This document shows, one piece after another, positions 1-6,809 of a stretch of 12,952 nt of DNA (the first letter of the stretch is position 1; each line of letters begins with the position of its first letter). The notes beneath the pieces were generated by a model. The model saw only the letters and a program-made list of their open reading frames with translations, did not search any database and was not told the origin of the DNA. The position numbers and the translations under genes are program-made. The DNA is from an uncultured Bacteroides sp. (lineage in GTDB: Bacteria; Bacteroidota; Bacteroidia; Bacteroidales; Bacteroidaceae): contig CAKUYM010000096.1 in the NCBI GenBank assembly GCA_934716785.1, forward strand, positions 1 through 12,952, written 5' to 3'.

Positions 1-258
1 CGCCCCGATGAACGGCATCAGGAATCCGCCGAATAATACCGGCTTTTCACCGAAACGGTCTATCATCAGTCCGGCAGGGATGGACATGATGGCGTATGCC
101 AAGAAGAAAGAGGTCGGGATAAAGCCCGCCATCGCAAGGTCGCTCAGATTGAAATTGTGGATAATGTCCGGGATGAGAGGTCCGAGAATGTTCGTGATAA
201 ATGAGATGGTGAACCAGAACGCCATAATCAGCGTCAGCATTCTTATTTTTCTTTTCAT
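1..258 (-). CDS. MFS sugar permease, N-terminal part (gene runs off the window)
   Basis: The first 86 residues of a membrane transporter are visible; the frame is still open at base 1. The protein starts MKRKIRMLTLIM and has a hydrophobic first helix (about residues 7-27), a short loop, and a second helix (about 43-64) that ends in the major facilitator superfamily motif-A region, GLMIDRFGEKPVLFGG, before a third helix begins. It resembles the sugar permeases of Bacteroides polysaccharide loci (FucP/NanT-like MFS families). The likely role is to carry the monosaccharide or disaccharide product of the periplasmic enzymes across the inner membrane to the kinase encoded just upstream. The start lies 5 bp after the ROK kinase stop, so the two genes are surely co-transcribed. 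The MFS family is clear; the substrate is an inference from the neighbours. Confidence 0.85.
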   Translation of the reverse strand, partial: MKRKIRMLTLIMAFWFTISFITNILGPLIPDIIHNFNLSDLAMAGFIPTSFFLAYAIMSIPAGLMIDRFGEKPVLFGGFLMPFIGA

Positions 259-263
259 AACTT

Positions 264-1232
264 TTATTGATTGGAAAGGGATGAGTGAGTTTGAGTGAAT
301 ACCAGTGATGCAGCCCCGATGCTGCCCGCTTTATTGCCTAATGCGGCAGCCATAATTTCCGTATTGACAGCACAGTCGGAGATGGCGTAACGGCGGGCTT
401 TCTCACTTACTTTCCGGATATAAAAGTCTCCGGCTTCGGAGAGTCCTCCGCCAATCACAATCTTTTGCGGGCTGAAGATATTGATGAATCCGGCAATTCC
501 GTGTCCGAGGAAGTCGCAGTGTTCTTCGAGGGATTCGGTAGCAATCTTATCGCCTTCTTTGTAAAGACGTACAATCAGCTCTCCGTTGATTTCTTCGTTC
601 GGATAGGAGATGCCCGCTTCCGCAATTCGTTGGCTGAATCGTCTCACCAAGGCCGACGTGGAAGCATAATGCTCCAGGCAACCGATGGAACCGCAAGCAC
701 AGGGTTCGCCATTGGCGATAAGGGGCACATGCCCTAACTCCGTCCCCCGGTTGGCATATCCGTTGAACAACTTGCCATCGATGACTACCGCACCACCGAT
801 ACCGGTCCCCACCGTCAAGAAAACCACATGTGTGGCTCCCCGGCCGGCTCCGTACATCGTTTCGCCCAGTCCCATCAGGTTGGCGTCATTTCCTAATAAG
901 GCGGGGAGTCCTGTTTCCGATTCAACACGGTCTGCCAGATATAGATTCTCCCATCCTTTGATATTCTCCGCTCCGCCTAAGACAATGCGGTTCGTGCAAT
1001 CCACGATGCCCGGTGTGCCGATTCCTATTCCTTCAATCTTGAGCTCCTGCTTTTCGGCAAAAGCCTTCACTTCGTTGATGGCGGCAACCAATTGCCCGAT
1101 GACAGCCTCGGCCGAAACATCGGCTTTCGACGGCAACTTCCCTTGAAAATGAAATACGCCTTCATTGTCAATAAGGGCGTATTTCACAGAAGTTCCGCCA
1201 AGGTCGATTCCTATAGCGTATTCTTTCTTCAT
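264..1232 (-). CDS. ROK-family sugar kinase (glucokinase / GlcNAc-kinase type)
   Basis: A cytoplasmic ATP-dependent hexose kinase of 322 residues. The N-terminal phosphate-binding motif D-L-G-G-T is at residues 10-14, the catalytic aspartate lies in G-N-D-A-N (D116), the second ATP motif is T-V-G-T-G-I-G-G (140-147), and the ROK zinc site is formed by E165-L-G-H168 with C178-A-C180-G-S-I-G-C185. There is no signal peptide. I chose the ATG at 1232 because the conserved fold begins only a few residues later; an in-frame TTG at 1244 would add four residues with no support. It follows the PHP/DUF3604 gene by 23 bp and precedes the permease by 5 bp. In a heparan sulfate pathway its substrate is likely to be glucosamine or N-acetylglucosamine released by lyase, GH88 and sulfatase, but ROK sequence alone does not separate glucose, GlcNAc, ManNAc or fructose kinases. 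Confidence 0.9.
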   Translation of the reverse strand: MKKEYAIGIDLGGTSVKYALIDNEGVFHFQGKLPSKADVSAEAVIGQLVAAINEVKAFAEKQELKIEGIGIGTPGIVDCTNRIVLGGAENIKGWENLYLADRVESETGLPALLGNDANLMGLGETMYGAGRGATHVVFLTVGTGIGGAVVIDGKLFNGYANRGTELGHVPLIANGEPCACGSIGCLEHYASTSALVRRFSQRIAEAGISYPNEEINGELIVRLYKEGDKIATESLEEHCDFLGHGIAGFINIFSPQKIVIGGGLSEAGDFYIRKVSEKARRYAISDCAVNTEIMAAALGNKAGSIGAASLVFTQTHSSLSNQ

Positions 1233-1255
1233 ATCATTAAGCAATACTTAAACGA

Positions 1256-2884
1256 TTACACTCTTTCTGCCCAGATGGGTGAACTCCAAGCCCACTGGCC
1301 GTCACGCTGGCGCACGCGTACATAATAATAGTCGGTGTCGCGTTGAGGCTCTTTGTCTTCCATATAGTGCTCTACGGTGAAGCAGCTTTCGGGCATGGCG
1401 CGGTTGAAGAGGATTGCTTCGCTCAACCAGCCAATCATGAAGTGAGAGCGTGAACCTTCGAGCAGTTCGCCCAAGGTGTGCTCAAACTTCTTGCCGTTGA
1501 ATTCAGCGATAATCTTACCGTCTTTCGGCATCTCGACATCAAGGATTACAGCTTGCATGGCAGCCGTTGTCGTATTCGGGTTCTTGCTGCTGTACATATC
1601 CAGTTCGGTTTCCTTGTCGCCGACAGACAATATGCGGTTGACGTGTGTGTGGAATTCTGTTTCACCCTCTTGCGGAGAAGTGAAGGCGGCACCGCGGAAA
1701 CAGGGAGTTACGCTATGGAGCTGACCCTTATCCAGTGACAGCTTGCCCTGCCAATGTACGTATTTCTCTTCGCGGTTCCATCCGAAGTCTACTTTGACTT
1801 TGCAACGCACCGTGTCGCCTTCCGGAACAATCGGAGTCAACGGACCGTTCATACGCGCCAAAATCTGACCGTTCTTTACAATATCTACATAGTCGATGCA
1901 GCTTTGACCCGTCACATTCAGATAGATACGGCGGCTGTTGCCACGAACTACATCACCCATGAGGGCATCGTTCAGGCGGAAATCTATCAGAATCTTGTCG
2001 CCCGTTGCAGCGCATACGTGGCGTGTGCGGAGAGCTTCCCAAATGGCATCACGCGTCAGTGACGGAGCCAGTACGCCGATGCGTCCGTCGCCATAGCTTC
2101 CCGGATAACCGGAGTGCTGGTCGGTAGAAGCCATGATACCGAACTTATTGCCCAATTCGAGTCCGTATTGAATGGTGCCTTCCCATTGGCGCGGTCCCAT
2201 GTCGTGCAGATAAGGATAGTCGCCCTGATCGCTCTCAGCCAGACCGTGGCGTGAATACATTTCAACGAATGGAGTGATGTCGCCTTCGGTAAAGAAATTC
2301 CAGTTATAACCGCGGTATCCACCCTGATAGCCCATGTGGTGGGGAGTGATGAACACTTTGTGGCCTTTGGCCTTTTGTTTCCAGTCTTCGATAGAAGTAC
2401 ATTCTACAAGCGGTGCATCCAAGTCATAGTTCAGTGCCACATGGTCGCCATGCTCCATGCTGTGAGCTTCATATCCGATGAAGGTAAGGAATTCGCCTTC
2501 CTTATTATATTCATTGGTCATCTTCACATATTTCTCATAGCCGCCTTCGCGCAAACGCTTGAAAGCACTCGTGTGGTAGTCAATCACCCATTTCAGACGC
2601 GGGTCATTCGCTCCGGGGATGTCCGGCCACATGGCATGAGGAGTTACGCTGACAAAGTCCAGTTGCGCTTTTGCCGCTTCAAAAGCATCGCGCATATCTC
2701 CGTGTCCGTATGTAATGTTACAGTGATTATGTAAGTCGCCCCAGTACATCTTAAGGTCGCTTGGCGATGGCATGATTTTCTTGGCCTCTTTGCTTCCCGG
2801 TGCGCAAGCACCCAGCAGACTGCCCGAAGCTGCCAGTCCGAGGAAGGACCAGCCTGTGTTTTTTAAAAAATTTCTTCTGTCCAT
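1256..2884 (-). CDS. PHP/DUF3604-like metal-dependent hydrolase, predicted Tat lipoprotein
   Basis: A 542-residue exported protein of unknown activity. The N-terminus combines a twin-arginine motif (D-R-R-N-F-L-K, residues 2-8) with a lipobox ending in C27 (L-L-G-A-C), so it is probably exported folded, with cofactor bound, and anchored to a membrane. The body has PHP-type metal ligands: W-G-D-L-H-N-H (D50, H52, H54), H61, T-P-H (H83), Y-E-A-H (E139, H141), T-P-H-H (H182, H183) and T-D-Q-H (D255, H257). The stretch L-T-R-D-A-I-W-E-A-L-R-T-R (276-288) and the C-terminal A-W-S-S-P-I-W are typical of DUF3604 proteins. The region after about residue 310 looks beta-rich. It sits between the sulfatase (60 bp upstream) and the ROK kinase (23 bp downstream), so a step in glycosaminoglycan breakdown is likely, perhaps cleavage of a sulfate or other ester or an N-substituent. 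The family assignment is fairly sure; the reaction is unknown. Confidence 0.8.
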   Translation of the reverse strand: MDRRNFLKNTGWSFLGLAASGSLLGACAPGSKEAKKIMPSPSDLKMYWGDLHNHCNITYGHGDMRDAFEAAKAQLDFVSVTPHAMWPDIPGANDPRLKWVIDYHTSAFKRLREGGYEKYVKMTNEYNKEGEFLTFIGYEAHSMEHGDHVALNYDLDAPLVECTSIEDWKQKAKGHKVFITPHHMGYQGGYRGYNWNFFTEGDITPFVEMYSRHGLAESDQGDYPYLHDMGPRQWEGTIQYGLELGNKFGIMASTDQHSGYPGSYGDGRIGVLAPSLTRDAIWEALRTRHVCAATGDKILIDFRLNDALMGDVVRGNSRRIYLNVTGQSCIDYVDIVKNGQILARMNGPLTPIVPEGDTVRCKVKVDFGWNREEKYVHWQGKLSLDKGQLHSVTPCFRGAAFTSPQEGETEFHTHVNRILSVGDKETELDMYSSKNPNTTTAAMQAVILDVEMPKDGKIIAEFNGKKFEHTLGELLEGSRSHFMIGWLSEAILFNRAMPESCFTVEHYMEDKEPQRDTDYYYVRVRQRDGQWAWSSPIWAERV

Positions 2885-2920
2885 GATATAATTGCTTTTG
2901 GTTAATCTTTATTTGTATAT

Positions 2921-2952
2921 TATCAATTTTATCTGTTATCAACTTTATCTGT
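2921..2952. repeat. 16-bp tandem duplication across the sulfatase stop codon
   Basis: Two adjacent copies, TATCAATTTTATCTGT (2921-2936) and TATCAACTTTATCTGT (2937-2952), differ at one base. Read on the coding strand, one copy contains the last codons and stop of the sulfatase gene and the other lies in the 60-bp gap before the PHP/DUF3604 gene. As a result the sulfatase frame meets TAA, TGA and TAA within four codons. It looks like a local slippage duplication; a function is not needed to explain it. Confidence 0.75.
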
Positions 2953-4555
2953 CTTTCATCAATCGACGGTCACCTTTGAAAAGAACTTTCACTTTCTCAT
3001 CAGGATCGGTGTCGTTATATTGTTTCTGGGTATCCTGCAGAAGCTGCATCAATTCTTTTTGTTTTTCTGCATATTCCGGTTTGTCGAAAACGTTGTTCAT
3101 CTCTCTCGGATCATTTTTCATATCATACATTTCCCATTCGTCAATGTCATTGTAGAAATGGATAAGTTTGAAATCCTGAGTGCGGATACCGTAATGGCGC
3201 TTCACGGAATGTTCGGCAGGATATTCGTAGTAATGATAGTAAGCGGCCTTTCGCCAGTCGGCAGGCGTCTTGCCCTCATTCTCCAGTATCGGTTTCAGCG
3301 ATTCACCTTGTATGTCCGATGGAATATCCACTCCGGCAAAGTCGAGGAAAGTAGGTGCGAAGTCAACGTTCATGCTGATTGCATCGCTTATACTTCCTGC
3401 CTTGATGGCTTTCGGATAGCGGATAATAAGCGGCATGCGCTGGCACTCTTCGTACATGAAGCGCTTGTCAAACCAGCCGTGCTCGCCAAGGAAGAAACCT
3501 TGGTCGGAGGTGTAGACGATGATGGTATTGTCCAGTTCGCCGATCTTTTCGAGGTAATTCATCAGGCGGCCGATGTTTTCATCTACTGCCAATGTCGTAG
3601 CCAGATAGTCGCACATGTATTGTTGGTACTTCCAGCTGATTAATGCCTTGCCTTTCAAGTCGCCTTTGCGATATTCTGCGATACGTCCGGCATACACGGA
3701 GTCCCATTTGTCCTGCACTTCGGCGGGCATACGTTTATATACGCTGTAAAGACGGTTTGTCGTATCTTTCAGCATCTCCTCGCGGGTCAGCAGCTTGAGG
3801 TCCCAGTCGTTCTTCAGTGTGTGCTCGATAGACATGTCTTGTTCGCGGGCAGCTCTTCCGCGTCCTTCGTAGTCATCGAACAAGCTGGCAGGCTCAGGGA
3901 AAGTAGTGTTGTTGAAGATACCCAAGTGGCGGGGAGCAGGCATCCAGTTGCGATGTGGAGCCTTTTGATGATACATCATACAGAACGGTTTGCTCTTATC
4001 CCGGTTTTCGAGAAACTCAATGGCTTTGTCAGTGATGATATCCGTTACATATCCTTTTTCCACGATATGCTTGCCGTCTTCCCAAAAGTCGGGGTCGTAG
4101 TAGTCGCCCTGTTCGTGCTGTCCGCTGAGGATGCTCCAGTGGTCGAATCCTTGCGGTTCGCTGATAAGATGCCATTTACCAATCATGGCAGTCTGATAAC
4201 CGGCTTGTTGGAGGAGTTTGGGGAATGTCTGTTGGTCGCCGTCAAACGTGCTTGCATTGTCGGTGAAACCATTCTCGTGGCTGAACTTGCCGGTGAGGAT
4301 ACAGGCTCGCGAAGGTCCTGAAAGCGCATTGACCGCATAGCAGTTGTCAAAACGGATACCCTCGTTGGCAATCCGGTCCATGTTGGGAGTTTGAATCAGG
4401 TTTCCGCCATAGCAGGACATGGCTTGGGTGGTATGGTCGTCCGTCATCATAAAAATGATGTTCGGTCGTCTGGTTTCTTCTTTCTTCTGGTTGCCGCAAG
4501 AAGCAAGGCTCAGTGCGGCTAATGGAAGGAGTAGGGTAGAGGGATTGTTTCTCAT
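2945..4555 (-). CDS. S1-family sulfatase, probable N-acetylglucosamine-6-O-sulfatase (heparan sulfate)
   Basis: A 536-residue formylglycine sulfatase, predicted to be a periplasmic or outer-membrane-attached lipoprotein (hydrophobic segment then L-A-S-C, C20). Metal and active-site landmarks are M-M-T-D-D (D39, D40), the S-x-P-S-R maturation signature S79-G-P-S-R83 followed by A-C-I-L-T-G, G-K-W-H (K127, H129), A-P-H (H200), T-S-D-Q-G (D351, Q352) and K364. The modified residue is serine, not cysteine, so activation needs an anaerobic sulfatase-maturing (radical SAM) enzyme, which is not in the window. The full-length match and its position next to a PL12 lyase agree with the 6-O-sulfatase of the B. 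thetaiotaomicron heparin/HS locus (BT4656, from memory). The 6-O specificity is inferred from this similarity and context. The gene follows the lyase after a 158-bp gap that holds a strong hairpin. Confidence 0.92.
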   Translation of the reverse strand: MRNNPSTLLLPLAALSLASCGNQKKEETRRPNIIFMMTDDHTTQAMSCYGGNLIQTPNMDRIANEGIRFDNCYAVNALSGPSRACILTGKFSHENGFTDNASTFDGDQQTFPKLLQQAGYQTAMIGKWHLISEPQGFDHWSILSGQHEQGDYYDPDFWEDGKHIVEKGYVTDIITDKAIEFLENRDKSKPFCMMYHQKAPHRNWMPAPRHLGIFNNTTFPEPASLFDDYEGRGRAAREQDMSIEHTLKNDWDLKLLTREEMLKDTTNRLYSVYKRMPAEVQDKWDSVYAGRIAEYRKGDLKGKALISWKYQQYMCDYLATTLAVDENIGRLMNYLEKIGELDNTIIVYTSDQGFFLGEHGWFDKRFMYEECQRMPLIIRYPKAIKAGSISDAISMNVDFAPTFLDFAGVDIPSDIQGESLKPILENEGKTPADWRKAAYYHYYEYPAEHSVKRHYGIRTQDFKLIHFYNDIDEWEMYDMKNDPREMNNVFDKPEYAEKQKELMQLLQDTQKQYNDTDPDEKVKVLFKGDRRLMKDR

Positions 4556-4631
4556 GATGAGGAATACTTTTTAGAGAATGTGATATTAATAAATGAATAA
4601 TAGCCGGGTGTGACTGTTACTCAGGAAACGG

Positions 4632-4683
4632 GTAGTGAAGAATCTCCTCCTTATAAATTAAGAGAGAGGAGGTTCTTCACTAC
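4632..4683. repeat. 18-bp hairpin in the lyase-sulfatase gap
   Basis: Bases 4632-4649 (GTAGTGAAGAATCTCCTC) pair with 4666-4683 over 18 positions. The only non-canonical position is 4643/4672, which is T·G on the plus strand and A·C in the minus-strand transcript. The loop is 16 nt and AT-rich. No U-tract follows on either strand, so it is not a classical intrinsic terminator. It lies about 77 bp upstream of the sulfatase start and about 31 bp after the lyase stop, where an RNA processing, stability or attenuation element would fit. It could also be one copy of a dispersed palindromic repeat. Confidence 0.8.
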
Positions 4684-4684
4684 G

Positions 4685-4719
4685 CTCTGACTGATATCGC
4701 TAATTGCTCCTTGTCAGAG
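4685..4719. repeat. Short inverted repeat over the PL12 lyase stop codon
   Basis: CTCTGAC (4685-4691) and GTCAGAG (4713-4719) are perfect 7-bp inverted arms with a 21-nt loop. The right arm covers the TGA stop of the lyase gene. Together with the larger hairpin next to it, this makes almost the entire 3' side of the lyase transcript potentially structured. With such a long loop it is weak alone. Confidence 0.45.
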
Positions 4720-6714
4720 TTTGTATTTTAATGACTGTTTCTTTCCGTTCACTTTCACTTCTATTTCCAATCCGTTTTCATCGAACGTCTTGTTTTTGAA
4801 CTTAGCGGCAAATTTGGGGGCATCTGCGCTCTTCTTCACCGGATAGATGACAGTGATATAACGCACGGCATCTTCGCTGTCTTTCTTCACGTTGAATGAT
4901 ACATTCATACGTTTGTAGCGCTTGCGGTAGGCAGTAGAGCACCATCCCGGTTCTTTCTTCATAGACATGCCGGCAGGACCGAAGCATTGCAGCTTCATGT
5001 TGCTGCCGTCCTCAAATAGAGTAAGGAAAGTCATGTCTTCGCGACTGTTGGCGATTTCTCCCTTCGGCATCTGATAGTGCAAGTTGATAGAACCTTTGGC
5101 ACTTCCCACCATTTCGTCTACGATAACGAAGTAGGTGTTGTCAACGAAAAATACGGAGCGGCGATGCTTCAAATTCTTGTAACCCGGATTCTCGGTAACC
5201 AATGTCTGGATGGCACCTTCCGGCTGCCACAGTTTGGTGACGGATTCCGTAGTTTCCAAATTCTTGTTGTTCAGGGTTACGGTGTTGTGCACGCAAGTCT
5301 GACGATGCCAGTTGCGTTGTTCCATCACTTCGCCTTCGCCTGCATATACATACGAGCCTGAATCCGGGAACAAGTTCTTGCCGTTGAACCAAAGCTCGAA
5401 CGTACCGTTGTCCGGCTGACAGTGCCAGAATGCTTTCGGACCAGCCTTTACCACCATCTGAGTGGCATCCATTCCCCAAGAATTGCGGAATACGAAGAAG
5501 CCTGATTTCAAGAATCCTTTAGACATATAATCCGGCAGTGCACCTTCTTTTCCTTCTGTCGCGAAGTATTTGATAGTTTGATTTTTGGGGAACAACTTGC
5601 TCCATGCCTTGTAGTTCTTCACCATTTCTCTCTTGGTAGTCAGTTTGGCATCACTGAAACACGGGTTGGTGTAATCAGGGAAAGAAATGTTTGCGTAGAA
5701 CATAATCATGCTCTCGATGGTGTCCAGATAGTCTTGCGGAAATTCATTGCGGAATCCGTTGACATCAGCGATACCCAGTGCCTTGCAGAAGATATTGATG
5801 GCAGCAAGATGATAGTGCGGGTCAAGTTCAAACTGTCCGCCGTCCTCATATACCTGTACATGAATCTCACGGTTCAGGATATCGATACCGCTTTTTCTCC
5901 AAGTCGGAGCGTCTTTGAATTCGGGGAAGAAAGCGCCGGCGTAAATCATACGTTGTGCTTCGAACAGCAAGTGGTTTCCCTGGTCGGAGTAGTTGGCCAA
6001 GATATGTACGGCATGCTTGTGATAGTTCACTAAGAATTCTGTCAGGAAATCCGGAGTGAAAGAAGGAGACGGCAAGAACAGTTGGAACTGTGAAGTCTGG
6101 TCTTGCAGACGGTTGCTCACTTCCAAAGGACGCCATGCAAAACGTACGTTTTCCACTTCTCCTTTGATTTTTCCGTCACTTACCAGTTCATATTCTTTCT
6201 TGTCCATCTTCACCAACGGATTCTTTTTAATCCAGTCGATGTACTGGTATGCCCATTCCTTGGCATATTTCTCGTCACCGGATATGCGGTACGCCTTCCC
6301 CATCGGAGTGAACCATTTGTGACGGTGCAACTGCCAGCGGAGTTCATTGTCCTTTACCGGCCAGTACTGCCAATTGATATCTTCGCCATAGTTGTAGGAA
6401 GGCTGATAGCCTTTGTGAACGAAGAATGTATGTTTCAGAGCGTCATCTGCCCATTGCTGTTCTTCCTTGCTGATAGTCACATTCTTCAGATTGATATCCG
6501 GAGTTTTCACATTAGTGCGTGCACGGTAATAGTCGAGCAGTGCTTTGGCAGCATCTTCATCCTTGCCTTCCTGATGCAACGACTTTACTTTTTCCAGTTC
6601 CGGGTAGTCGAGATTGAGCAGTGAAAAGACTTCGCTTTTCAGCTCCTGAGCGCTCATTTTGCCTGCAAAACAAGCGACAGCCAATAAAAATATGTACTTT
6701 AAGACTTTATTCAT
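4714..6714 (-). CDS. PL12 heparinase III-type heparan sulfate lyase
   Basis: A 666-residue secreted lyase that cuts the GlcN-(1,4)-uronic acid bond of heparan sulfate by beta-elimination, giving 4,5-unsaturated oligosaccharides. A Sec signal peptide (residues 1-22, ending S-A-Q) without a lipobox suggests a soluble periplasmic enzyme. An N-terminal alpha/alpha toroid domain (to about 390) is followed by a beta-sandwich domain typical of the heparinase II/III fold. Candidate catalytic residues are N247-H248 in Q-G-N-H, Y301 in D-P-H-Y-H-L-A and H431 in F-W-H-C-Q-P-D; they sit at a constant offset of 7 from N240, Y294 and H424 of Pedobacter heparinus heparinase III (numbers from memory). Length and sequence closely match BT4657 of B. 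thetaiotaomicron. The start codon lies in a 10-bp palindrome (ATGATATCAT, 6713-6722). The 95-bp gap to the GH88 stop is A-rich on the coding strand and shows no promoter I can recognise, so co-transcription with GH88 is likely. Confidence 0.95.
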   Translation of the reverse strand: MNKVLKYIFLLAVACFAGKMSAQELKSEVFSLLNLDYPELEKVKSLHQEGKDEDAAKALLDYYRARTNVKTPDINLKNVTISKEEQQWADDALKHTFFVHKGYQPSYNYGEDINWQYWPVKDNELRWQLHRHKWFTPMGKAYRISGDEKYAKEWAYQYIDWIKKNPLVKMDKKEYELVSDGKIKGEVENVRFAWRPLEVSNRLQDQTSQFQLFLPSPSFTPDFLTEFLVNYHKHAVHILANYSDQGNHLLFEAQRMIYAGAFFPEFKDAPTWRKSGIDILNREIHVQVYEDGGQFELDPHYHLAAINIFCKALGIADVNGFRNEFPQDYLDTIESMIMFYANISFPDYTNPCFSDAKLTTKREMVKNYKAWSKLFPKNQTIKYFATEGKEGALPDYMSKGFLKSGFFVFRNSWGMDATQMVVKAGPKAFWHCQPDNGTFELWFNGKNLFPDSGSYVYAGEGEVMEQRNWHRQTCVHNTVTLNNKNLETTESVTKLWQPEGAIQTLVTENPGYKNLKHRRSVFFVDNTYFVIVDEMVGSAKGSINLHYQMPKGEIANSREDMTFLTLFEDGSNMKLQCFGPAGMSMKKEPGWCSTAYRKRYKRMNVSFNVKKDSEDAVRYITVIYPVKKSADAPKFAAKFKNKTFDENGLEIEVKVNGKKQSLKYKL

Positions 6715-6809
6715 GATATCATTTGGATTTTACTCTTTACTTTTTACGATTGAGAAGATTCTTACTTTTACTTTTTTTGTTAGCAAGTTTCGTATTAGCT
6801 GCTTTTGCT

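Noticed and set aside
685..1146. 153-codon plus-strand open frame opposite the ROK kinase
   Set aside because: The proline- and serine-rich translation is what the reverse complement of the kinase gives; the ROK motifs on the minus strand are unambiguous.
1230..1244. TTG at 1244 as start of the ROK kinase
   Set aside because: It adds only four non-conserved residues; the ATG at 1232 leads straight into the conserved N-terminus.
3020..3643. 207-codon plus-strand open frame opposite the sulfatase
   Set aside because: It is antisense to a complete sulfatase with all motifs, has no recognisable domain or upstream promoter, and reflects the higher GC of that gene.
4632..4683. Hairpin as a classical Rho-independent terminator
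   Set aside because: No T-tract follows the stem on either strand, and the genes on both sides belong to the same pathway and orientation.
6103..6624. 173-codon plus-strand open frame opposite the PL12 lyase
   Set aside because: It is fully antisense to the lyase N-terminal domain; the translation shows no family features.
6713..6722. Palindrome ATGATATCAT at the PL12 start as an operator
   Set aside because: Several neighbours also have ATATC or ATGAT just before or around the start codon, so it is probably local AT-rich start context; a 10-bp palindrome can occur by chance.
6715..6809. Separate promoter or small gene in the GH88-PL12 gap
   Set aside because: The gap is 95 bp of A-rich coding-strand sequence with repeated GTAAA-like words; I see no TAnnTTTG box and no open frame of note.
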